From: Triticum aestivum
Lineage: Eukaryota > Streptophyta > Magnoliopsida > Poales > Poaceae
NCBI RefSeq assembly: GCF_018294505.1
Contig: NC_057801.1
Span: 844,497,465-844,561,464 of the forward strand
Reading direction: 5' to 3'
DNA length: 64,000 nt
Shown here: positions 1 through 11,905 of the stretch, in pieces
How positions within the stretch are numbered: position 1 is the first letter of the stretch
How the letters are laid out: each line of letters begins with the position of its first letter
Made by a program: the position numbers and the translations under genes
The notes under the pieces: generated by a model
Database searches by the model: none
The model's input: the letters and a program-made list of their open reading frames with translations, nothing else
What the model was told of the DNA's origin: nothing

Positions 1-390
1 CACCCAAAGCACTCCTACGGTATCCAGGAGTTATACGATCTCATGGTCAAAGGAAGAGATACTTGACATTGGCAAAGCTCTAGCAAACGAACTACACGAT
101 CTTTTGTGCGAGTCTTAGGATTGGGTCTTGTCCATCACATCATTCTCCTAATGATGTGATCCCGTTATCAACGACATCCAATGTCCATAGCCAGGAAACC
201 ATGACTATCTGTTGATCACAACGAGCTAGTCAACTAGAGGCTCACTAGGGACATATTGTGGTCTATGTATTCACACGTGTATTACGATTTCCGGATAATA
301 CAGTTATAGCATGAATAAAAGACAATTATCATGAACAAGGAAATATAATAATAATACTTTTATTATTGCCTCTAGGGCATATTTCCAACA
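1..390 (-). repeat. Copia LTR fragment (Angela/BARE-like), 5' part of LTR
   Basis: The plus strand ends in the reverse complement of a typical Triticeae Copia LTR start (GCCTCTAGGGCATATTTCCAACA region, ending at 390), so the element lies on the minus strand and runs off the left edge. Internal phrases (the block around 121-240 on gene-free DNA, the repeated 'atgatgtgat') match my memory of Angela/BARE/WIS LTRs. No coding region of the element is in the window. The family name is from memory; the LTR terminus is seen directly. Confidence 0.8.
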
Positions 391-1620
391 CTTAAAAGTA
401 TTATTTCAAGTTTTTAACATAATTAATAAATACAAAGGTATACAATTGAAAACAATAAATGTTTTTAAAAGCATTTGATAAATATGTGAAGGAAAAAAAT
501 TAAAACTATTACTTAACTATCATTTTGCTATTACAAACACTACTTCAAATTTTGAACAGTATTCAAAAAAAGTTGAAAAAGGATAAAAATGAATTAACAA
601 CAAAGAGAAGAAAAAATAAAATAATAGGAAAAAAATGCTTAGGCCTTCGGCCGAACTAGGAGACGGCGTCGCTCCCGTCGGGCAGCTGATGGGCTGAATT
701 TTGAAAAAGTCATTGCTTCAAAAAATGTACCCGTTTTTAAAATTTGTTCACAAATTCACAAAATATTTATTTTTACAATTTTTTTCACAAATTCAAAAAA
801 TGTTTGAGAGTTTTAAATAATGTTCGTTCTTTCAAAATTGTTTCGAATTTAAAAAATATTCCTGTTTTCAATTTTTTGTACACAAGTGAAAAAATGCGTT
901 GAAAAATTCAAAAAAAACTTGGTTTCAAATTGTATTCGTATTTTTCTGATTTTATTTTGAAATTATAATTTTTTTAGTGTTCTCAGAAAATGTTCGTGTT
1001 GAAAATTTTGTTGTAGTCTAGGAAAAATGAAAACTAAAAAAGAACTAAAATAAAAAGAAATAGTGAAAAAAAGATCATTTTGCTACAGTAATCAGATCGC
1101 CGAGGGCTAGTTCTTGTAGTCTGTGCTTCCTACTTAGATAGTGAAGCATATTAGGTGGTGTGGCTAGCGACAAGCGGTTAGCATCGGCAGTTACTGGGTT
1201 TGATCCCTCGCACTGCTATTTCTTTTTGGGTGATTTGTTTTTTGAAAAAAATCAAAACATGTCGAGAATGGAAATTTTTTACGGTTTTGAAATTTTTATT
1301 TGAAACTTAAAAAATGTTCAAATGTTTGAAAAACCTTTGGTAATTTTAAATATTGCTTGTGCTTTTGCAAAAATTGTTCAAAATTTCGATAACTGTTGGC
1401 ATTATCAATTATTTTCCTCAAGAGTCAAAAAATGTTTGGGTTTTTGAAAAAATGTGCAGGATTTTAAAATAATGTTTCTATCAAAAAATGTTTATACTTT
1501 TTGAAAAAAAGAAGAAATTCAAAAAATTGTCGGATTTGCAAACGTTGCTCGCTTTAAAAAGTTGTTCGCAATTTTCAAGAAAATATTGGAAAAAAAATTA
1601 AAAAATTTCTAGATTCTATG
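391..1620. repeat. AT-rich degenerate repeat, probably non-autonomous DNA transposon remnant
   Basis: Very AT-rich sequence made of recurring variants of 'aaaaaatgttc' and 'ttcaaaaaatg', with two short GC-rich cores near 640-690 and 1085-1220. This texture is common around Mutator-like non-autonomous elements in Triticeae. No terminal inverted repeats or target duplication could be fixed, and no coding capacity is seen. The core at about 1140-1225 contains 'gggtttgatccc', which resembles a pol III B box and may be SINE- or tRNA-derived, but this is weak. Confidence 0.4.
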
Positions 1621-1639
1621 TTGTATTTAGTTCTTAACC

Positions 1640-2110
1640 GTGCGCCTTCCATTTTGTTCACCATGGTTCATTAGCCTGTCTGGTAAGGTGCGCTCCTCCC
1701 CACCTGGAGGTCTGTACTTCAAATCCCCGCCAAAACAATTGTTGGTTCTAGCTCCGCTGTAAGCCGGTTTCAGCCAAAAAAGCTGCTGGTTTGAGCTGTC
1801 GGCTTCGATCGGTTGCAGGAAAAACGGCTGTTTGTTCCAGCTTTGCCTCGGTGGGTTGCGGCAAAAAAGTTGTTGGTTCCAGCTCCCGTGTAGCAAAAGC
1901 CAGTTGCTGGCTCCGCACCACCGTTGCATCAACAGTCAAACGTGGTTCCAGCACCCGGGCATCTTGGTTGCAGCACCCGCCGACCATGTCATCTCCACCG
2001 TCGCAAAACTCCGACGACCAGACATGGCAGCTTCGTTAGTTCCCGATTGCAGCACTGGGTGGCACGCGTGTAGCACAGGGGGAGGAGGGGGAGGGCTGCT
2101 AGGCGCGTAT
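1640..2110. repeat. Diverged short tandem repeat block
   Basis: A block of diverged units of roughly 35-45 bp, each built around 'gttgctggttcCAGC'-like phrases (for example near 1740, 1780, 1830, 1875 and 1905), followed by a GC-rich stretch ending in a G/A-rich run at about 2078-2095. Open frames across it are a by-product of the repeat. It resembles internal repeats of Triticeae Mutator-like elements; function is unknown. Confidence 0.4.
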
Positions 2111-3940
2111 ACCTAGGTGGAAGCACAATTATGAATCTGCAACTAATTAAATGAAGGAAGCTTAGCACCCAAAGCTAAGCACCTATGCACTGGGGGACTT
2201 GGTTGCTAAGATATTTAATACACTTAGCACCTTATCTAAGCACCTTTGCATTGGAAGAGGTCTTAATAGTTGGGCAATTAAACGGGATTCTCAACACAGA
2301 GTGCTTATAATTATGGTTGGCTAATTAAATGTGAGATTCCCTATAGACATGCATATATGGCAGACGTGTTGCATGATGCTCTTGTGTCTGGAGAGGTTGT
2401 GAAACTTCGTGTGACGATGGATGATGTGTGCTGCCTCCGACGAGGATGAGAGCGAGCGAGCGACATGAGATATTTCAGCACGGCGCACAGAACTTGCACG
2501 ACCGGCAGCGGCTCATCTGCGTGCACTCTACCTCGGTGGTGTGCCACCACTCGTGCTGCACTGACCCGATTCCACGAGGACTCAAGGGAAGGAAGGATAA
2601 CTTCATCTCACATTAAACAGTGTTGCCGTCGTCGCTATGACCCGTGTCTGGGCTATAAAGGCACTAGATTGCAAGGATCTAGATGAAATTCAAATCAGAT
2701 GGAAAAGTACGGTTGCATGCAGTTGTGGCATTACTCATCAATTGCTACTGCTAGTAGACCAAATGCAAGCCATAACACAAAGGATAAGAAAATGTACCGT
2801 GCAACTGAAAAAGAAGCGTTTACACGCAGCACCATCATTGAGTGTAAATGTTGTGGTGGAGGACGTCGACGTCGGGGAAGAACCCGTCGTTGGGAAACTC
2901 ATCATCTGTAGCCACGGAGCAGAAGATCCAGCAGTCGCACGGAAGCGCTCTCCCAAAACCTGATTGCCTCTCTTCCGTGCAGAATCAGAAGAGACGGGGT
3001 TTCAGATGCCTATTGTCTCACTTCTCGGTGCACACTGAGATGAAAGATGGGAAAGCGGTAGGCGTCGCAGTGTTTTGGAACCAGGCAGTCGGGGCGAGGA
3101 ATGACGTTGCGGGCGGCGGAGGAAGAGCATGCGTGTATGTGCCCTCTTCTTAAGCTCTTAGTGATGTGTGAAACAACCCATCTTATATGTTCGTCTCCCA
3201 CACCATCCACTAGCGTGGTTTCACACCCCCAGCCCTTGTCATGCATGAATGTGTCATACAGCCCTCTTGATTTCCCCTAGGAATTATTGAAAATAATAAT
3301 GGGCTAAAGCCCAATAATTCCAACACGATCTTCCCGAGACGGTAACTGAAACATATGATCATATGCTGTCTCCTACATCTACTGCCCTTCTCTTGCACCA
3401 TTTAGTCGAACACGTCAAGAGCAAAGAGCAAATTTCACATCTCAGCAAAAAAAAACTAAGATCGACCATAGAATATGTAGAAGCATGGAAGAATGTGCAC
3501 AACAATCTTGAATGCATTAATTTAAACCAATCAAGCCATGCATGCTCATCTCCTTTCTGAGAGTGGAGCAACTACTAGTCGTTCTTTCGAGGATTAGTGC
3601 GTGGTCGTGCAAAACTCCTAGACAGGCTTGCACCTCTTCCTTGTACATATTTGCGATTTTGTAAGAGAACTATTGTGTGTGTATGTTATGCACACTTACA
3701 AACATTAGCAATTCTTGAACATGTATAACCATAACAAAACATTATCCAGCATTTAATTTTAACTCAGTGAACACTATGACTCGACGCATTTTCATTCGCC
3801 TGCCCATACTTATTTTCATTCTAGGAGATTATAATTTCTCTCACTTTGATGGACAATACAGCATGATGGTTGTTGCGTTAATTTCGTCTTTGTCGAATTT
3901 TTGTATATTAATTCTTGACATAGTCCAATGTAGTAACAAA
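2111..3940. other. Intergenic DNA, no supported gene
   Basis: Contains a small direct repeat of 'ttagcacc..aagctaagcacc' (2163-2250), which may be a short MITE. A possible minus-strand LTR end lies near 3322: read on the minus strand the sequence starts TGTTGGAATTATTGGGC. I see no splice-consistent reading frame. The final part, about 3560-3940, is the 3' flank of pectin acetylesterase A and shares short stretches with the 3' flanks of copies B and C. Confidence 0.4.
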
Positions 3941-6900
3941 TCATGTCGGCAACAAACTGTTGCATGTTGGGTTGCATGGATACTCGCAGTCAATCTCTTT
4001 TACTCCTTGGCTCCTTCCATGGTACCAATCTCCAACAACCTCTGCTATGGTCTGCTTCACAAATTGGTAATCAAAATATATCTATCCAAGCAACAACATG
4101 CATGGTGTTATAGATAATGTGATTTTTTTGGTGGATTATCGAACTTCCTACCTTATTTCCTAGCCTTGGGGAGATCGCTGAATTCCAAGAGAGGCCAAAT
4201 ATGGATTGACAGTGAGTGAAGCATGAATCGATGAACAATCCCCAGTCCTCCTTGTCTTCAACAACCTTCAAAGCATCCACCATCGTGTCCATGAATCCTG
4301 TTTATGTGGACGAGGAATATTTAATGTTCCAGGGAGCATAAAAGGCTTTGGTGTTGAATGAGAGAGGAAAGATAAAAGGTTTGTCAAGCTCAGCTAACCA
4401 TCAAACACTTCAACTTGTGTGGAACAGCAGTTACTCATGTCATCCTTGCAACTCAACCACGACTTATCAGGATCTGATGGATCTGGTACAAGAACATTTC
4501 GTATCTATGGCGAAGAACCATCGATGAAATAGTGAGGGTTTTAAAAGAGAAGTGCGTATAAGAAGAAAAATATCCCCTCTCTATGAGAACAAAAAGAAGA
4601 AAATATCAATTACCTGCCATGAATCATATCCAGAGTTGAGAATGAACATAGGGGTGTTGATGCTCTTAATAAGCTCTGCGGAGAGAAAACACTAGGAGCA
4701 AGATTATGTTAGCTAACGAACTTACCCGCATAACCTAGTGACAGGCTAAGTATCGGAAGCAAATCAAGTTTTACACGGAAACTACCTGAGTTGGGTCCTT
4801 TTTGGCAAGACAGTCCTTGGGTAACACTTTTTGAACATTCTGAAATAAGTTTAGTAAAAAATAAAAGGAGGGCAAGAGACCTCAGTGCCATTTTAGTACA
4901 GAGTGGCATCAGTCCCATGGACAGAAAAATATTGGAGTGTAGTACAAATTCTTGCACAAGATTAACCACATGGAAAATAAAAGTTTTATTCTAGTAGTAG
5001 TCATGGTTTAGAGAAGTACAAGGACTACAAGATGACCAAAAGGCTTTTATTATAAAATAAGGCATGTCTTTTAAAGTTTGAAGCATGTCCGACAAATAAC
5101 CTGGAGGTGAAGAAGTCCATCATAGTAAGAGCGAAAGGACCTTTCCCCTGATATATCCATTCTACCAAGAAAAAATTGATACATTAGGTCAGGTATATCA
5201 TGCCAGTGATTCATATTTTATTTTCAAGGGTCTTACACGTCAAGAAAAAACCCAGCGTCTGCAAGGCATTTAACTGAATCCTCCCGAGGAAACCTTTCAT
5301 TAAAATCATCGCAATGCAACATCGTGGCTAGACCACCAGCAGAACAGCCTGTAAGGAGGGCCTGAAATGTGTAGAAAAATGGTTGTTTCATTTCCCCATA
5401 GTGTCCGCAGCTGAATAAATTAAATATTTATTGCTGAAATTGCTGAACTGATATCTATGTACTAATATCCTTCTAAGAAATTATATGAATTTGATAAATT
5501 AAGTATGACCTTCGTAGCATTGGAGAGTCCTTTTTCCATGAGTTCATCAATAACTGCTTCATAGATGTGCAATCCTTTGAAGTAAAGGGTGGTTCCGTCC
5601 TACATCAGTACCAAGTAACATCACTTCGATGGACCAAAACAGCGATACACCAAGATTAAGAAAATTCACCTGTGCTTGACCTTCCGCATCACCAGAAAAT
5701 GACGCCCCATCGCAATTCCGTACATAGACTTTGTTCCAGTTGTAAAAATCTAATAATACACTGATCAAAATTAGTGCAAGAATAATAAAACAAACAGAAA
5801 GTTGGAACTAATAGATATGGAGTGGTTATAGGAGAGAATCATTAGTAATTACCAGGATTCAGTTGCTGATCATTGTCAAGGATCCCAGCACCAGCAAACG
5901 GTATTGGTTTCATGAAGTTAGATGAACCGAACATGGACATTTTGCGATCGGAACATTCCTTTACTGTGCCGCACCAGCCTGCTCCCTGGGTTTTTTAATT
6001 TAAAGAATATATAGGTCATTGAAGTGGTTTTTAACCTCACATATTTGATTAGCCAATACAAACAGCATCGACTAGTTCCAAAACATGTGAGACCGAGCTG
6101 TGTCCCTACAAGGCATCTCCACTCTACACACTCTACAAAACGTGTCCATCTCATGATCGAGTAGGTCAATCAACTAAATGACCTCAACTAAAACAAAGAT
6201 GTAGAGAGGCACATGCTTAATGACAAAAGAAATTAGGAGCTGGGTAGATTCCAGTTATCAAATCATTGTATGATTGGCAACATTAATTGGAAGATCATCT
6301 CATCTTCAATCTGATCTCTTTTTTTTGTTTTGCAGGCTAATTTGTGCGAGATATGGAAAAGAAAAACATGTATAGCAATGGAATGGAGTATAAGAAAATG
6401 GGTGAGTAATGGACGGATGATACGAGCTACGGACCTCTAGATGGATGAGCCAGCTGCTCGATCCTGTGCCGCCCAGACATGGTACTACGCCCTCGAGCAG
6501 GACGAGGGCGGCATGCCCCCGTGGGATCGTTTCCGAGAGCTGTGCCTTCTTCGTTTCGGGCCGCCGGTCCGCGGGAGCCGCTTGGCCGAGTTGGGCCGCT
6601 TACCGTTCACCTCCACGGTGCAGGACTTCGCCGACCGCTTCCAGGCCCTGGCGTGCCACGCGCCCGGTGTGACGGCCTTACAGCGGGCGGAGCTTTTCAT
6701 CGGCGGCCTTCCCGACCACATCCGCGTGGATGTCGAGATGAAGGGGCCCCAAGACCTTCAGACGGCGATGTACTATGCCCGGGCGTTCGAGCAGCGCGCC
6801 CAGGCCTTAACGCGTCCATCCGCGCCACGTGGGGGCCGACAGCTTCCCCGGTCGTCTCCGGCAGCACCAGCGTCGTCCACAGCCGCCCCGGCACCCACCC

Positions 6901-9900
6901 CGGCACCGACGCGGCCATTCAGGAGCCTCACTCAGGCGGAACAGCTGGAATGCCGGCGCCTGGGCTTGTTTTTCAACTGTGATGCGCCCTATGCACCGGG
7001 CCATGTCTGTCCCCGCCTCTTCTACCTGGAGACGACAGACGAGACTGAGGAGGAGACACTGGAGGATGGCCTCGGCGCTCCAGCCCTTGTGGAGCCCACA
7101 GCGGCACCCGCGCCCGCCCCGGCCACCGCCCTCGTGGTGTCCCTACACGCGCTGGCCGGCATCCGTGATGACCGGACGATGCTCTTACCGGTCATGATCC
7201 GAGCGCCTGGTGGCCCTAGTGGATACAGGGTCCACGCATAACTTCCTGCCGGAGACCACCATGCGGCGCCTTGCATTACAGTGAACCGGCGGTGAGCAGT
7301 TGTGAGTCACAGTCGCTAATGGCGACCGTCTCCGCTGCCACGGGCTCGCCCGCGACGTGCCCATCACTATCGGCGACGAGCACTTCACCATCACCTGCGC
7401 CGGCATCGACTTGGGCTGCTTCGACTTCATCCTCGGCGTCGACTTCCTGCGCACTCTTGGTCCTATTCTATGGGATTTCGACGCGCTGACGATGACCTTC
7501 TGGCTGTTGGGTCGCCGCATTCGGTGGGACGGCATTGGGGGTGCCGCCCCAACCACTCCACTCCAGCTGGCCGCGACAACCGCCACGGCCGAGCACCCAC
7601 TATTGGAGAGCCTCCTCCAGTAGCACGCGGACATCTTCACCAAGCCACAGGGGCTGCCGCCCGCCCGCACGTACGATCACCGTATACATCTTCTGCCATG
7701 CTCTGCGCCGGTGGCGGTACGGCCTTACCGCTACCCACAGTTGCAGAAGGATGAGTTGGAGCGGCAGTGTGCACTCATGCTCGCGGCAGGCATCATCCGG
7801 CTCTCCACTTCGCCATTCACCGCGCCGGTGCTTCTCGTCCGCAAGTCAGACGGCACATGGCGTTTCTGCATCGACTACCGTGCCCTAATGCTGTCACACT
7901 TAAGGACAAGTTCCCTATTCTGGTGGTCGACGAGCTCCTCGATGAGCTCCACGGGGCGCACTTCTTCACCAAACTTGACCTCTGGTCGGGGTACCACCAG
8001 GTGCGCATGCACCTGGATGACATCGCCAAGACGGCGTTTCGGACTCATCACGGCCACTTCGAGTTCTTGGTGATGCCCTTTGGCCTCACCAACGCCCCGG
8101 CGACCTTCCAGGCTTTGATGAACGACGTCCTCAGGCCCTACTTACGCCGGTTTGTGCTCGTTTTCTTTGATGATATTCTAATCTACAGTGCGTCTTGGGC
8201 CGAGCACCTCCAGCATGTCGCCATCGTCTTCAACGAGCCTCGAGCGCACCGCCTCCACCTTAAGCGCTCGAAGTGCTCGTTCGGGACGCCTTCAGTGGCC
8301 TACTTGGGCCACGTCATCTCGGCCGACGGGGTGGCTATGGACGCCGACAAGGTGGCAGCCGTCTCCACGTGGCCAACGCCTCACTCGCCGCGGGCTCTCC
8401 GCGGGTTCCTCGGCCTCGCCAGCTACTACCGGAAATTTATCCGGGAGTTCGGGCTTATCGCAGCGCCCCTCACGCGGTTGCTTCACCGCGACGCTTTCGC
8501 CTAGGACGACGAGGCGACGACGGTGTTCGAGGCCCTCAAGGGGGCCCTCACTATGGGCCCCGTCCTCCAGATGCCCGACTTCGACCGCCCGTTCGTGGTG
8601 GACTGTGACGCCTCGGGCGCAGGGTTCGGCGCCGTGCTTCATCAGGGCGATGGGCCCCTCGCCTTCTTCAGCCGGCCTTTCGCTCCGCGTCATCTTAAGC
8701 TGGCAGCATATGAGCGGGAGCTCATTGGCCTTGTCCAGGCCGTTCGTCATTGGCGGCCGTACTTCTGGGGACGGTCCTTCCAGATTCGCACCGACCACTA
8801 CAGCCTGAAGTTTTTGCTGGACCAACGGCTGTCGACCGTGCCGCAGCACCAGTGGATCAGCAAGCTCTTCGGTTTCGACTTCTCCGTCGAGTATCGGCCG
8901 GGCCGCCTTAACACCGTGGCCGACGCGTTGTCCCGTCGCGACTCCGATCTCGCTTCCTCCACCAACGAGTCCGTCGTGGCGGCCCTGTGCATCCGCTCCG
9001 GGCCAACGTTCGGCCTCTTCGCCGACATTCGCCGTGCCACTGCGACGGCCGACGACGCCGTCCGTCTTCAGCAGCAGCTCATGGCCGGCGACCTGGAGGA
9101 GCCTTGGCGCTTCTCTGACGGACTGCTCCTACATGGGCGCCGGGTCTTTGTTCCGGCGCAAGATGATCTCTGTCACCAGGTGTTACAGCTCGCCCACTCG
9201 GCGGGTCATGAGGGTATGCAGAAAACCCTCCATCATCTTCACGCCGACTTCTACATCCCTGGCGATCGCGCCCTGGTCCGCGACTGGGTTCGGTCTTGTC
9301 AGACATGCCAGCGCAACAAGACAGAGACTCTCAGGCCGGTTGGGTTACTCCAGCCCTTGGAGGTGCCATCTCAGGTCTGGGCGGATATATCTATGGACTT
9401 CATTGATGGCCTTCCCAAGGTGGGCGGCAAGTCGGTCATCCTCACGGTGGTCGACCGCTTCTCCAAGTACGCCCACTTCATAGCACTCGCCATCCATACA
9501 CGGCGGCGTCCGTGGCCCGGGCCTTCTTCGACGGCATCGTCCGTCTACACGGGTTCCCTGCTTCGATCGTCATTGATCGAGACCCCGTGTTCACGGGCCA
9601 TGTATGGTGCGACCTCTTCAGGATGGCGGGTGTCCAACTCCGCCTAAGTACGGCGTTCCATCCTCAGACAGACGGTCAGTCCGAGGTGGTTAACAAGGTC
9701 ATTGCCATGTATTTGCGTTGTGTGATAGGTGATCGACCTCGCGCTTGGGTGGACTGGCTCTCTTGGGCGGAGTACTGCTACAACATCTCTTATCACTCCG
9801 CCCTGCACGCTATGCCATTTGAGGTGGTCTATGGTCAACCACCCCCGCCTATACTTCCGGTGGATCCGGAGACAGCTCGGACGGAGGTTGCAGGTGACCT

Positions 9901-11570
9901 CATCCGCACTCGTGACGAGATGCCTGCTGAGGTTCGTCAGCGTCTCCTTCAGGCCTAGCAGCTGGCCAAGCACTACTACGACGATCATCATCGCGAGGCG
10001 GAGTTCGCGGTGGGTGATTGGGTCTGGCTGCGTCTTCTCCACCGCTCTACGCAGTCACTCGACCCGCGCGTGAAGCGCAAGCTCGGCCCTCGCTATGTTG
10101 GGCCCTTCCCTATCTTGGAGCGCATTGGGAAGGTGGCCTATCGTCTTCAGCTTCCAGCCCGCGCTCGCATCCACGACGTCTTCCATGTGGGGCTGCTCAA
10201 ACCTTTCCGTGGCGAGCCACCGGCGGCTACACCGGCGCTTCCTCCCATCGCCAATGGTCGCATTCTTCCAGAGCCAGCAAAAGTATTGCAGGTGCAGCTC
10301 CGTCGTGGCGTCTGGTTCATCCTCGTTCAGTGGGCAGGCCTTCCGGAGGAGGAGGCTACTTGGGAGCAGCATGAAGAATTCCGCCAACACTATCCAGACT
10401 TTCAGCTCGAGGACGAGCTGTTTGCGCAGACGGGGAGAGATGTTATGACCGGTTTGGTCTATACCAGGAAGAGTCCCACCGGGCATTAGTATTAGGGGTT
10501 TGACCCACAAGTTATCTTAGGCAAGTTATCTTAGGCTAAAGTTATAAATACTAGTTGTAAGACATCGTTTGAGATCAGGCAATAAAGATATTATAATCTT
10601 CTGTTGCCCGGCTCCCTGAGGAGCCGGAACCCTAGCCGACAACAGCCAACCGCCGCCGCCCCTAACCCTAGCCGCGACGGCGCCCACTCGCCGGCCCACC
10701 CGCTCCAGCCCTCGTCCACCTCCACCTCATCCCTATAACCTGCGTAGCCACGCTGGTAGGAACCCTAGACCTACCATATTGATTAGCCAATACAAACAGC
10801 ATCGATTAGTTCCAAAACATGTGAGACCGAGCTGTGTCCCTACAAGGCATCTCCACTCTACACACTCTACAAAACGTGGCCATCTCATGATCGAGTAGGT
10901 CAATCAACTAAATGACCTCAACTAAAACAAAGATGTAGAGAGGCACATGCTTAATGACAAAAGAAATTAGGAGCCGGGTCTCTATCTCGAAGTAGATTCC
11001 AGTTATCAAAACAATGTATGATTAGCAACAGTAATTGGAAGATCATCTCATCTTCAATCTGATCTCTTTTTTTGTTTTGCAGGCTAATTTGTGCGAGATA
11101 TGGAAAAGAAAAACATGTATAGCAATGGAATGGAGTATAAGAAAATGGGTGAGTAATGGGCGGATGATATGAGCTACGGACCTGTAGATGGATGAGCCAG
11201 CTGCTGGATCCTGTGCCGGAGCCTCTCTGCAGGTGGTACCCCGCTGGGGTTCCGTCCAAACACACTGGATGACATCCAACGATTACAGTATCAACAAAAC
11301 TAACAAATTTAACTCAAAATGGATGGATGGTTGGATGGACGCCGTCGTACCTGCTCCCTTCTCCCTGGCGCCGTCGACGAGGGTCAGCTCGACCTCGACT
11401 GGCTCCGGCGGCGAGAGGAATAGCCTTGTGCGGAGATGGACAAAGGCTGCCATCAACAGCACTATCAGAACGGCCGAAGCGACGGCGAGTCTCCGGGCAG
11501 AGTTTGCTGCGGAGCCATGCTGGCGCTCCTCCGGCTCCGGGTGGAGGAGAGGCTTGGTTGTCGCAGCCAT
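3941..11570 (-). CDS. Pectin acetylesterase A (CE13), 12 exons, intact frame with retroelement in intron 2
   Basis: Predicted to remove O-acetyl groups from homogalacturonan in the secretory pathway or cell wall. Exons (minus, in order): 11351-11570, 11182-11264, 5853-5985, 5670-5749, 5510-5599, 5237-5361, 5101-5161, 4786-4839, 4614-4691, 4399-4504, 4152-4297, 3941-4051. Every intron is GT-AG and the exons total 1287 nt, giving 428 residues without internal stops, a normal plant PAE length. Residues about 28-45 are a hydrophobic signal anchor. The nucleophile is Ser209 in GCSAGG; Asp305 (NSGYDSW) and His372 (SCFTHCQ) complete the expected triad. A Cys-rich C-terminus ([10 protein letters not shown]) is present. 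The start chosen is the ATG aligned with the other copies; an upstream in-frame ATG exists. Intron 2 is about 5.2 kb because of an antisense chromovirus remnant and a duplicated partial exon 2 (6432-6471) that lacks an acceptor. Whether this long intron is spliced efficiently is not known. Confidence 0.88.
6042..6471. repeat. Left copy of 430/442-bp host duplication flanking the chromovirus remnant
   Basis: Matches 10777-11218 closely. The main difference is a 12-bp segment (tctctatctcga-type) absent here. It contains PAE intron 2 sequence and the 3' part of exon 2 with its donor, but stops at 'ctgtgccg', where Gypsy gag sequence begins abruptly. It is far too long to be a target-site duplication. 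Confidence 0.88.
6472..10776 (+). mobile_element. 5'-truncated chromovirus (Ty3/Gypsy) remnant with complete-looking 3' LTR
   Basis: Order on the plus strand: gag (6472 to about 7200, with a zinc-knuckle-like [11 protein letters not shown] stretch whose first Cys is replaced by Phe), protease (DTGS at 7222-7233), reverse transcriptase (about 7780-8504, catalytic FFDD at 8163-8174), RNase H (about 8520-8950), integrase (HHCC about 9180-9310, then DDE region to about 9700), and a C-terminal chromodomain (about 10300-10410). A purine-rich tract precedes a TG...CA 3' LTR at about 10440-10776. The 5' LTR and the start of gag are missing. Frameshifts near 7200, 7885 and 9500 and in-frame stops at 7282, 7621, 8502 and 9956 make it inactive. 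It lies antisense inside intron 2 of PAE A. Clade within the chromoviruses not determined. Confidence 0.9.
10440..10776 (+). repeat. 3' LTR of chromovirus remnant
   Basis: Begins TGTTATGACC directly after the purine-rich tract ACGGGGAGAGA and ends CCTAGACCTACCA at the point where duplicated PAE intron sequence resumes. A possible poly(A)-signal-like stretch (caataaagat) is near 10580. There is no second LTR copy in the window, so the boundaries rest on the TG/CA ends, the tract and the host junction. Confidence 0.65.
10777..11218. repeat. Right copy of host duplication flanking the chromovirus remnant
   Basis: The complete counterpart of 6042-6471. It continues into full PAE exon 2 and intron 1, so this is the copy that is contiguous with the 5' half of gene A. 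It begins immediately after the LTR end. Confidence 0.88.
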
Positions 11571-11905
11571 AGCCGCGGTACGGTAGGCGAGGACTGTTTT
11601 GTCTGTGTCGTCAAGAATCAAGACATGTATAGTGAGCTGGTGCTGCATGATTATTTGCGCTGCTTCTTCTTAATCCGATGAAGTGAGTAAGTGACCGGTC
11701 GTCGACTCCACTTACTCCCTCCCTCCAACCGCTGGTTGGTTGCTTGCTTGCTTGGCGCCATATCTTCTTGTCTAAGCTCTACGGTTATAATATGCTCCAA
11801 TGCTGTTTTTTTAATCCAGGATCAATCAATCAATCAGAATTAATGAAGCCAAGAGGAGCTATCAGCAGCATCATTGATGATTAACCTCTCGATACCATCC
11901 CTCCA
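11571..11905 (-). promoter_or_regulatory. 5' flank / probable promoter of PAE A
   Basis: Short stretch between the PAE A start codon and the retroposon insertion. On the minus strand a TATA-like ATTATAA lies near 11787, about 215 bp before the ATG. No transcript start can be proven. The flank farther upstream is displaced by the 1.36-kb insertion at 11906-13268. Confidence 0.35.

Noticed and set aside
8292..8849. 185-codon minus-strand ORF across pol
   Set aside because: Antisense shadow of reverse transcriptase/RNase H in GC-rich third-position DNA.
6441..10489. Endogenous pararetrovirus
   Set aside because: Domain order PR-RT-RNaseH-IN plus chromodomain and LTR is that of a Ty3/Gypsy chromovirus; integrase and chromodomain exclude a caulimovirid.
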